From Alphaproteobacteria bacterium (GTDB lineage Bacteria > Pseudomonadota > Alphaproteobacteria > Geminicoccales > Geminicoccaceae): a stretch of 7,105 bases of DNA. A model generated the notes under the pieces. The model worked only from the letters and a program-made list of their open reading frames with translations. It ran no database searches and was not told the DNA's origin. The stretch lies in NCBI GenBank assembly GCA_026984595.1, contig JALSRW010000604.1:1-7105 (forward strand), in the 5' to 3' direction. Below are positions 1 to 5,873 of the stretch, piece after piece; position 1 is the stretch's first letter, and the number at the start of each line of letters is the position of its first letter. A program made the translations under genes and the position numbers.

Positions 1-126
1 CGGTTCACCGCCCGCTACCGCCTGGCCACCGTCGACTGGCCGGTCGAGGAAGTGGATCCTTTCTTCAACGTCAACCGGGCCGAGGATCTCCGAGCGGCGG
101 AGGCCCGTCTGCGCGAGCCCGGCTGA
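1..126 (+). CDS. mobA: MobA-like molybdenum cofactor guanylyltransferase, C-terminal end only
   Basis: Frame 1 is open from the window edge to a TGA at 124-126, giving the last 41 residues of a protein whose start lies off the left side. The tail contains the segment VDWP, followed by [12 protein letters not shown] and an alanine-rich final helix. From family knowledge, this matches the conserved end of MobA (typically DxFFNxNTPEDL), the cytoplasmic enzyme that transfers GMP from GTP to molybdopterin to make the guanine-dinucleotide form of the cofactor. The GTP-binding N-terminus cannot be seen, so the call rests on this tail alone. A related nucleotidyltransferase such as MocA is the main alternative. 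The next gene starts immediately after the stop, so the two are likely one operon. Confidence 0.75.
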   Translation, partial: RFTARYRLATVDWPVEEVDPFFNVNRAEDLRAAEARLREPG

Positions 127-2211
127 ATGGGCGGCAGCGGGCCGGAGGTACATCTCCGGAATCTCAACGCCGAACAGCGCGCCGCCGTCACCTTCGGGAT
201 CGACGAGAGCGGTGCCGCCCGGCCCGGCCCACCGCTTCTGATCGCCGCCGGTGCGGGTACCGGCAAGACGACGACGCTGGCCCATCGTGTCGCTCATCTG
301 CTGATTCACGGGGCCGATCCGCAGCGGATCCTGCTGCTGACCTTCACCCGTCGTGCGGCCGAGGACATGACCGGGCGGGTGCGGCAGATCTGCAGTCGCG
401 CCCTGGGCCGCGAGATCGATTTCGGCACGGCACTGGTCTGGGCCGGCACTTTCCACGCCATCGCCGCGCGGCTGCTGCGCGAGTTCGCACCGAAGCTCGG
501 CATCTCCTCCGGGTTCACCATTCTCGATCGCAGCGATGCCCAGGATCTGATGGACCTGCTGCGCGAGGAGGCCGGTCTCGCGCAGCACCGCAAGCGCTTT
601 CCGAAGAAGGCGGTCTGCCTCGAGATCTGCTCTTTCGCCGTCAACAGCGGCCGGCCGCTGGCCGAGGTCCTGGCCCGCCGCTTTTCCTGGTGCGCACCCT
701 TCGAGGCGGAGTTGCGCCGCCTGTTCCGCGCGTACGCCGAGGCCAAGCAGCGGCAGGGCCTGCTCGATTACGACGATCTCCTCATGGGCTGGGCGCAGAT
801 GCTCGAATGCGAGCGGCTGGGCGGCATCCTGCGGGAGCGCTTCCGCTTCGTTCTGGTCGATGAATACCAGGATACCAATCCGCTGCAGGCCCGCATCGTC
901 GAAGGCCTCTGCCCCGACGGCAGCGGGCTCACCGCGGTCGGCGACGAGCTGCAGGCGATCTACGGCTTCCGCGCGGCCAGCGTGCGCAACATGTTGGAGT
1001 TCGGCCGCCGGTTCGAACAGCCGGCCGCCATTCTCCCCCTCTCCACCAACTACCGCTCGGTGGTGCCGGTGCTCGATTTCGCCAATGCGCTGATGGCCGA
1101 GAGTCGGGAGAGCTTCGGTCGCCGACTGGTGGGGCGGCGCCGCAGCGAGGAGAGGCCCTGGCACGTCCCGGTGGCCGACGAGGCCGACCAGGCCCGGTAC
1201 GTGGTGGAGCAGGTGCTCGCCAATCGCGAGGCCGGAATGCGGCTCCGGGACCAGGCGGTTCTGATGCGCTCCGCCCATCATGCCGGCCTCCTCGAGCTCG
1301 AACTCGCGCGGCGACGCATTCCCTACCGCAAGTATGGCGGCCTGCGCCTCCTGGAAGCGGCCCATGTCAAGGATCTGCTGGCCTTTCTGCGCTTTGCCGA
1401 GAATCCGCGCGACCGGATGGCCGGCTTTCGCCTGCTGCAGCTCCTTCCGGGCGTGGGGCCGGCCTTCGCCCGCAAGGTTCTCGACCGATTGGAGGGGCTG
1501 GGTTTCGACCCCTCGGGCCTCGCCCTGTTGCCGCCGCCGCCGGCGGCGAGAGGGCTCTGGCCGGATCTGGTGACGCTCCTCGGGCGGCTGCGCGGAAGTT
1601 CCGACTGGCCGGGCGAGCTCGCCGCCATCCGCGCTTTCTACGATCCTCTGGCCGGCGAGCTCTATGACGAGGTCGAGGGCCGGCTGGCCGATCTCGACCA
1701 GCTCGCCCTGGCCGCCGAAGCCAGCCCGTCGCGCCGGCGGTTCCTGGCCGATCTCGCGCTCGATCCCCCGCTCGGCAGCGGGCTCGAGGCCGGCCGCCCG
1801 GTGCAGGACGAGGATGATCTCGTTCTTTCCACCATCCATTCGGCCAAGGGCCGGGAATGGAAGGCGGTGTTCGTACTGTTCGTGATCGACGGCTGGATCC
1901 CCTCCGACATGGCCACCGGCTCGCCGGAGGAGATCGAGGAGGAGCGGCGCCTGCTATACGTGGCCGTCACCCGCGCCCGGGACCAGCTCCAGCTTCTCGT
2001 GCCGCTGCGTTGCCATGTCCATGCCGACCCGCGCATCGGCGACGGCTATGTGCGCGCCGCACCCAGCCGTTTCCTGACAGCCGCGGTGCGCGCCCGCTGC
2101 ACATCCCGGCGGCGGGCGGGGCAGGGAGACGCGGAGCCGGCGGTCTCCGATGCCGAACCCGAAATGCTCCTCGATCTCGCCGCCCGGCTGCGGGCCATGT
2201 GGGAGCGTTGA
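127..2211 (+). CDS. UvrD/Rep-family superfamily 1 ATP-dependent DNA helicase
   Basis: A 694-residue protein carrying all the superfamily 1A helicase motifs in order. These are a Q motif (LNAEQRAAV, about 13-21), Walker A AGAGTGKT with Lys47, motif Ia LTFTRRAA (71-78), Walker B VDEYQDTN (244-251), motif III VGDELQAIYGFRAA (271-284), motif IV STNYRS (306-311), motif V STIHSAKGREW (568-578) and motif VI RRLLYVAVTRAR (607-618). These proteins use ATP to move 3'-5' along single-stranded DNA and unwind duplexes in repair or replication restart. Residues 437-453 (LLQLLPGVGPAFARKVL) look like a helix-hairpin-helix element in the 2B region. Motif III reads GDEL where UvrD has GDDD, so this is a UvrD-like paralogue rather than UvrD itself. 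Length is close to UvrD/PcrA (about 720). The ATG at 127 directly follows the upstream TGA and has no good Shine-Dalgarno sequence, which suggests translation by reinitiation. Its particular repair pathway cannot be told from sequence. Confidence 0.93.
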   Translation: MGGSGPEVHLRNLNAEQRAAVTFGIDESGAARPGPPLLIAAGAGTGKTTTLAHRVAHLLIHGADPQRILLLTFTRRAAEDMTGRVRQICSRALGREIDFGTALVWAGTFHAIAARLLREFAPKLGISSGFTILDRSDAQDLMDLLREEAGLAQHRKRFPKKAVCLEICSFAVNSGRPLAEVLARRFSWCAPFEAELRRLFRAYAEAKQRQGLLDYDDLLMGWAQMLECERLGGILRERFRFVLVDEYQDTNPLQARIVEGLCPDGSGLTAVGDELQAIYGFRAASVRNMLEFGRRFEQPAAILPLSTNYRSVVPVLDFANALMAESRESFGRRLVGRRRSEERPWHVPVADEADQARYVVEQVLANREAGMRLRDQAVLMRSAHHAGLLELELARRRIPYRKYGGLRLLEAAHVKDLLAFLRFAENPRDRMAGFRLLQLLPGVGPAFARKVLDRLEGLGFDPSGLALLPPPPAARGLWPDLVTLLGRLRGSSDWPGELAAIRAFYDPLAGELYDEVEGRLADLDQLALAAEASPSRRRFLADLALDPPLGSGLEAGRPVQDEDDLVLSTIHSAKGREWKAVFVLFVIDGWIPSDMATGSPEEIEEERRLLYVAVTRARDQLQLLVPLRCHVHADPRIGDGYVRAAPSRFLTAAVRARCTSRRRAGQGDAEPAVSDAEPEMLLDLAARLRAMWER

Positions 2212-2236
2212 TTCGGACAGGCCGCATTCGATCATC

Positions 2237-2253
2237 GTAAAGTTCGTATTTAC
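2237..2253. promoter_or_regulatory. Dyad upstream of the monooxygenase gene, possible LysR-type operator
   Basis: GTAAA at 2237-2241 and TTTAC at 2249-2253 form a perfect 5-base inverted repeat separated by 7 bases. One further matching pair (T2235 with A2255) lies outside it. It lies in the only clearly AT-richer patch between genes, 57 bases before the monooxygenase ATG, where a promoter and operator would be expected. LysR-family regulators commonly bind interrupted dyads of about this size, often T-N11-A, but here the outer T-A pair is 13 bases apart, so the match is imperfect. No convincing -35/-10 pair was found. A 5-base dyad can occur by chance, so this remains a candidate. Confidence 0.3.
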
Positions 2254-2297
2254 AAGAGCTCCCCAGCCGTGGATCAAGAACCGACGGTGGCAATGCG

Positions 2298-2303
2298 GGA
2301 GGG
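2298..2303 (+). promoter_or_regulatory. Strong Shine-Dalgarno sequence fixing the monooxygenase start
   Basis: GGAGGG lies 7 bases before the ATG at 2311. This is a near-ideal match and spacing, and it selects that ATG over the two in-frame ATGs further upstream at 2269 and 2293. The protein then begins MIRTGEQY, the usual beginning of HpaB-family proteins. Confidence 0.75.
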
Positions 2304-2310
2304 CAGGATC

Positions 2311-3771
2311 ATGATCCGTACCGGCGAGCAGTACCGGGAATCGCTTCGCGACGGCAGGCAGGTCTGGATCGACGGGGAACGCGTCGCCGATGTCACGCGC
2401 CATCCCATGTTCCGTCCGCTGGTCGAGATCCGGGCGCGCATCTACGATATGCAGCACGAGGCGCGCTTTCGCGAGATCATGACCTTCAGCGCCGAGAACG
2501 GTGAGCGCTGTGCGATCGGCTCCAAGCTGCCGCTCGAGCCCCGGGACTGGGAGGACAAGCGCCGCGCCGTGGACACCCTGTTCGACGAGATCGGGGGAAT
2601 CGTCACCCGGGTCGGCGACGAGACGGTCGGCGAGATGTGGTCGCTCTATGACGGCCGTGACGTGCTCGACGAGGTGAACCCGGCGTTTTCGGAGAACATC
2701 CGGCGCCACATCGACAAGGTGATCACCGCCGATCCGTTCCATGTCTCGGCCAACACCGATCCCAAGGGGGATCGCTCGAAACGCCCCCAGGACCAGGACC
2801 CGGACATGCTGCTGCATGTGGTGAAGGAAACCGATGCCGGGATCGTGGTGCGCGGGGCCAAGTACGAAACCGCGGCCGCCTACGCCAACCAGGCCTTCTG
2901 CAAGCCGACCATCGCCAACTGGGGCGATGCCGAGCTTTCCGACTATGCGGTGGGCTTCATCGTCGAGATGAACCAGCCGGGTATCAAGCATATCTGTCGC
3001 ACCGGTTTCGCCGGCAGACGGCCGATCGAGGACTATCCGCTGGCCAACCGTTTCGACGAGGTGGACACCCTCGTCGTCTTCGACGATGTGCTGATTCCCT
3101 GGGAGAACGTGCTGTTCTACCGGCACACCAGGGCTGCCCAATGGATCCGTGCCACGCTGCATCGCTACAGCGCCTTTCCCTTCGTCCAGCGCACCCTGCG
3201 GCTGGCCGATCTGCTGATCGGCACCGCTCTCTGGAACGTCCGCCAGACCGGGCTCGAACGGCAGCAGGCGGTGCAGGAGAAGCTCGCGACCCTGGCCTGC
3301 TGGCGGGAAGGTATCGATGCCCATCTGACGGCGGCGATCGCCAAGGGGGAGCGCAGCCCGGCCGGTCTGCTCATGCCCAACCAGGCGATACTCTATGCCG
3401 GCCGCGTATTCGCCATCTCGCAGCTCCATCAGATGGTCCATCTGACCCGCGAACTTTGTGGCGGGCAGGTGTGTGTAACCCCCGATTATGCCTGTTTCCG
3501 GGATCCGGAAACCGGTCCCTGGCTGGAAAAATATTACAGCATCAACGAACGATGGGTCGCCGAGGACCGCAGGCGTCTCCTGGCACTGGCGCGCGATCTC
3601 CTCAACTCCGATTACGCGGGACACCGGCTGACGTTCCAGCTTTTCGCCCAGTCCCCGCCTTTCGCCCATCTGGCGGCGGTCTACCGCAATTTCGACTGGG
3701 AGGGGCCGCTGCGCTTCGCCCACAAGGCCGCTGGCCTTTCCGACCGGGTCTGGGGTGACGCACGGGGCTGA
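2311..3771 (+). CDS. HpaB-superfamily flavin-dependent monooxygenase, divergent active site
   Basis: A 486-residue protein of the 4-hydroxyphenylacetate 3-hydroxylase (HpaB/PvcC, group D flavin monooxygenase) superfamily. Recognisable parts are the N-terminus MIRTGEQYRESLRDGR..WIDGERVADVT.HP.F (1-34), the central segment DPKGDRSK...VVKETDAGIVVRGAK (150-184), FDDVLIPWENV (257-267) and the C-terminal domain with RELCGGQ (380-386) and FDWEGPL (461-467). Classical members ortho-hydroxylate phenols with O2 and reduced flavin supplied by a separate reductase (HpaC). No reductase gene is in this window. The substrate region is unusual: where classical enzymes have GRSPDY, this protein has TRVGDE (99-104), keeping the Arg but replacing Tyr with Glu, and the position of the later active-site His appears to be Ser146, with His144 nearby. 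It lacks the cysteine pattern of the related 4-hydroxybutyryl-CoA dehydratase. Fold assignment is firm but the substrate is unknown. It is first in a probable transcription unit with the LysR gene. Confidence 0.88.
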   Translation: MIRTGEQYRESLRDGRQVWIDGERVADVTRHPMFRPLVEIRARIYDMQHEARFREIMTFSAENGERCAIGSKLPLEPRDWEDKRRAVDTLFDEIGGIVTRVGDETVGEMWSLYDGRDVLDEVNPAFSENIRRHIDKVITADPFHVSANTDPKGDRSKRPQDQDPDMLLHVVKETDAGIVVRGAKYETAAAYANQAFCKPTIANWGDAELSDYAVGFIVEMNQPGIKHICRTGFAGRRPIEDYPLANRFDEVDTLVVFDDVLIPWENVLFYRHTRAAQWIRATLHRYSAFPFVQRTLRLADLLIGTALWNVRQTGLERQQAVQEKLATLACWREGIDAHLTAAIAKGERSPAGLLMPNQAILYAGRVFAISQLHQMVHLTRELCGGQVCVTPDYACFRDPETGPWLEKYYSINERWVAEDRRRLLALARDLLNSDYAGHRLTFQLFAQSPPFAHLAAVYRNFDWEGPLRFAHKAAGLSDRVWGDARG

Positions 3772-4745
3772 TGTGCGCCATGCCCGCCGAACCGGAGCGT
3801 GCGGCCGGCAGCATCCGGTTCACCCTGCGCCAGCTTCACTGCTTCGTGGCGGTGGCGGAGGCGGGCAGCGTCACCGGGGCGGCGGAGCGTCTGGCTCTCT
3901 CGCCGTCCTCGGTCTCGGCGGCCATCGCCCAACTCGAACAGGGCCTCGGCCTCGTCCTGCTGATGCGGCATCATGCCCGCGGCGTGACACTCACTCGCGC
4001 CGGCGAGCGGGTGCTGGAAGAGGCGCGGGATCTCCTGCTGCGGGCAGGTGCGCTCGGCCGCCTGGCCGGGGAACTCGCCGCCTTTCCCTCGGGGCCGCTG
4101 GCCATCGGCTGTCTCGTGACCCTGGCGCCGGTAGTCCTGCCGGGGCTCCTCGCAAGCTTCCTCGCGCGGTTTCCGGCCGTCGAGCCGCGGTTCCGCGAAG
4201 GCGACCAGGCCGCCCTCCTGGCCCTTCTCGAGCAGGGAAGGATCGACCTCGCCTTGACCTACGATCTGGGGCTCGAAGGGCGGGTGCGCTTCACGCCGCT
4301 GTGCCGCCTGCCACCCCATCTGCTGCTGGGCGAGGATCATCCGCTCGCCGGAAGGCGTCGCGTGGCGCTGGCGGAGCTCGCCGATCACCCCTGGGTTCTG
4401 CTCGACCTGCCGTTGAGCCGCGAGTATTTCGCGGCGCTGTTCGCGGACGCGGGGATCACACCGCGCATCGCCGCCCGATCCCCCCATTTCGAGCTGGTGC
4501 GCAGCCTGGTGGCCAACGGCTTCGGTTGCACCCTGGCCAACATCCGTCCCGGCAGCGAGGTTGCCGGCGACGGGCGCAGGCTGCTGATCGTCGAACTGGA
4601 AGGCACGCACCGTCCGGTCACCCTCGGATTTGCCACTGCTGCCCGTCTTCCTTCCTCGCGTGCGGTGCGGGCGTTCATCGAACACGCGGCGGAGCTGGCC
4701 GCGCAGGGGCGCCTTCCGGGTACGATGGCGGCCGGTGGTCTGTGA
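3771..4745 (+). CDS. LysR-type transcriptional regulator
   Basis: A 324-residue protein with the usual LysR layout. An N-terminal winged helix-turn-helix spans about residues 17-78 (FTLRQLHCFVAVAEAGSVTGAAERL, then LSPSSVSAAIAQLEQGLG and TLTRAGERVLEEA). A periplasmic-binding-protein-like effector domain runs from about 107 to 307. It contains the typical segments LPGLLASFLARFP, LLEQGRIDLALTYD, LLLGEDHPLA and LVANGFGCTLAN. Such proteins bind DNA as tetramers and respond to a small molecule, often a pathway substrate. The start codon shares its A with the preceding TGA (TGATG at 3769-3773), indicating translational coupling to the monooxygenase gene; an in-frame ATG at 3780 is an alternative start. 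LysR regulators are more often divergent from their targets, so encoding it as a middle gene of its own unit is less typical. Likely targets are the flanking monooxygenase and amidohydrolase genes, by inference from position. Confidence 0.93.
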   Translation: MCAMPAEPERAAGSIRFTLRQLHCFVAVAEAGSVTGAAERLALSPSSVSAAIAQLEQGLGLVLLMRHHARGVTLTRAGERVLEEARDLLLRAGALGRLAGELAAFPSGPLAIGCLVTLAPVVLPGLLASFLARFPAVEPRFREGDQAALLALLEQGRIDLALTYDLGLEGRVRFTPLCRLPPHLLLGEDHPLAGRRRVALAELADHPWVLLDLPLSREYFAALFADAGITPRIAARSPHFELVRSLVANGFGCTLANIRPGSEVAGDGRRLLIVELEGTHRPVTLGFATAARLPSSRAVRAFIEHAAELAAQGRLPGTMAAGGL

Positions 4746-4759
4746 GTTTCGCCACAGAC
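4738..4759. promoter_or_regulatory. CRP-like inverted repeat before the amidohydrolase gene
   Basis: GTCTGTG (4738-4744) and CACAGAC (4753-4759) are a perfect 7-base inverted repeat around an 8-base centre, spanning the stop codon of the LysR gene. Read as a protein site, positions 4741-4756 are TGTGA-N6-CCACA, one base away from the CRP consensus TGTGA-N6-TCACA. A possible -10 box TATTGT (4780-4785, 4 of 6 matches) lies downstream; transcription from it would place the dyad centre about 43 bases upstream, close to the usual class II activator position. There is no T-run after the repeat, so a Rho-independent terminator is unlikely. Either a regulator operator or a small RNA hairpin is possible. 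No other signal was seen in the 80 bases between the two genes. Confidence 0.35.
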
Positions 4760-4825
4760 GCCGGGGGCCATGGCGCTGCTATTGTCTCCGCTCGACGATG
4801 TCGTGTCGGGTGCCGGGAATCGCAG

Positions 4826-5854
4826 ATGTACACGGTCTTCAGCGAAAAACACCGTATGCGCGATAGCTGCACCGAGCTCTATGGTGGCGAATTCATCCCG
4901 CCTTTCGAATGCCCGGCCCGCGCCGATCTCATTCGCGAACATATCGACGAGGCGGGACTCGGCGAAGTGGTGCATTGCCGCCAGCACGGGCTGAAACCCC
5001 TGCTGCGCGTTCATCCGGCGGACTATGTGCGCTTTCTGGAGGAAGCCTTCGAGGAATGGGTCGCCGCCGGTTTCCACGGCGAGGCCATCGCGAGCTGCTG
5101 GCCGGCCCGGGGGATGCGCAGCGAGCCGCCCGCGCATATCGACGGCAAGCTCGGCTACTATGCCTTCGCTGCCGAGACGGCGATCGACGAAGGCACCTAC
5201 GAGGCCGCGCGGGCGGCCGTGGACGTGGCTCTCACCGCGGTCGACTTCCTGCTGCGCGGCGAGCGCTCGGTGTTCGCCCTGTGCCGACCGCCCGGACACC
5301 ATGCCGCGCGCGACCTCTATGGCGGCTACTGTTTCTTCAACAATGCCGCCATCGCCGCCCAGGCGCTGCGCGACCGCGGTGCCGCACGCGTAGCCATCCT
5401 CGACATCGATTTCCACCACGGCAACGGCACCCAGGACATCTTCTACGACCGCGGAGATGTGCTGTTCGCCTCGATCCACGGCGATCCCGCCCACGCCTTC
5501 CCCTATTTCTCCGGCTTCGCCGAGCAGACCGGAACCGGCGAGGGTGAAGGGGCGACCCGCAATTATCCGCTGCCGCCGGGCAGCGAGTTCGACGCCTGGG
5601 GCGAGGCACTCGAAGCGGCACTGCGGGCGATCGCCCGGTTCCGGGCGGAAGCCCTGGTGGTCTCTCTGGGCACCGACACCTACGAGCGGGATCCGATCGG
5701 TTTCTTCCGTCTCCGCCGCGAGGACTTCCCGAAGGTCGGCAGGCGCATCGCCACCCTCGGCCTGCCCACCCTGTTCGTCATGGAAGGCGGATATGCGATC
5801 GACGAGCTGGCGGTGAACACGGTCGACATCCTGGGCGGCTTCGCCGAGGCCTAG
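4826..5854 (+). CDS. aphA: Acetylpolyamine amidohydrolase (histone deacetylase-fold, class II type)
   Basis: A 342-residue zinc hydrolase, almost exactly the length of Mycoplana ramosa acetylpolyamine amidohydrolase (341), which it resembles along its whole length. It begins [22 protein letters not shown] and includes [46 protein letters not shown] and MEGGY. Family catalytic residues are all present at the same numbers: His158-His159 (general acid/base pair), zinc ligands Asp195, His197 and Asp284, and Tyr323. Acidic residues linked to polyamine recognition appear as Glu17, Asp106 (Glu in the reference) and Glu117. The expected cytoplasmic reaction is hydrolysis of acetylputrescine, acetylcadaverine or acetylated spermidine to the free amine and acetate; other acylated amines are possible. 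The ATG at 4826 is chosen because homology starts there and GGGAA lies 6 bases upstream. It follows the LysR gene by 80 bases, and its stop overlaps the convergent rimO stop. Confidence 0.92.
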   Translation: MYTVFSEKHRMRDSCTELYGGEFIPPFECPARADLIREHIDEAGLGEVVHCRQHGLKPLLRVHPADYVRFLEEAFEEWVAAGFHGEAIASCWPARGMRSEPPAHIDGKLGYYAFAAETAIDEGTYEAARAAVDVALTAVDFLLRGERSVFALCRPPGHHAARDLYGGYCFFNNAAIAAQALRDRGAARVAILDIDFHHGNGTQDIFYDRGDVLFASIHGDPAHAFPYFSGFAEQTGTGEGEGATRNYPLPPGSEFDAWGEALEAALRAIARFRAEALVVSLGTDTYERDPIGFFRLRREDFPKVGRRIATLGLPTLFVMEGGYAIDELAVNTVDILGGFAEA

Positions 5855-5873
5855 GACGAATCTTCGGCGAGGC
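5838..5873. terminator. Hairpin spanning the two convergent stop codons, possible bidirectional terminator
   Basis: Positions 5838-5847 can pair with 5864-5873 as a 10-base stem (nine Watson-Crick pairs and one G-T) around a 16-base loop that contains both stop codons. A second, mutually exclusive stem can form between CGGCGA at 5865-5870 and TCGCCG at 5876-5881 with a 5-base loop. There is no T-run on either strand, so classic Rho-independent termination is not shown. It could still serve as a shared 3'-end structure for the two converging mRNAs. GC-rich coding sequence often forms stems, so the functional call is tentative. Confidence 0.35.

Noticed and set aside
1535..1548. Perfect 14-base GC palindrome CGCCGCCGGCGGCG.
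   Set aside because: It falls in helicase codons for a Pro-Ala run (residues 469-474) and is explained by low-complexity GC-rich coding.
2269..2310. Longer monooxygenase start at 2269 or 2293.
   Set aside because: The strong Shine-Dalgarno sequence at 2298-2303 and the family-typical MIRTG N-terminus support 2311.
1954..3723. A 589-codon open frame on the minus strand opposite the monooxygenase gene.
   Set aside because: Its translation has no recognisable domain and mirrors the codon bias of the well-supported plus-strand genes; long antisense frames are expected at this GC content.
2311..3771. 4-hydroxybutyryl-CoA dehydratase (AbfD), which shares this fold.
   Set aside because: The iron-sulfur cluster cysteines expected near residues 99 and 103 are absent.
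3755..4825. Plus-strand frame open upstream of the amidohydrolase ATG, which would add 357 residues to it.
   Set aside because: The added part is Arg/Ala/Gly/Pro-rich, overlaps the LysR gene in another frame, and homology to acetylpolyamine amidohydrolase starts exactly at 4826.
3681..5494. Two long minus-strand frames (334 and 369 codons) opposite the LysR and amidohydrolase genes.
   Set aside because: Low-complexity translations without family motifs, lying wholly opposite genes with clear homology; treated as shadow frames.
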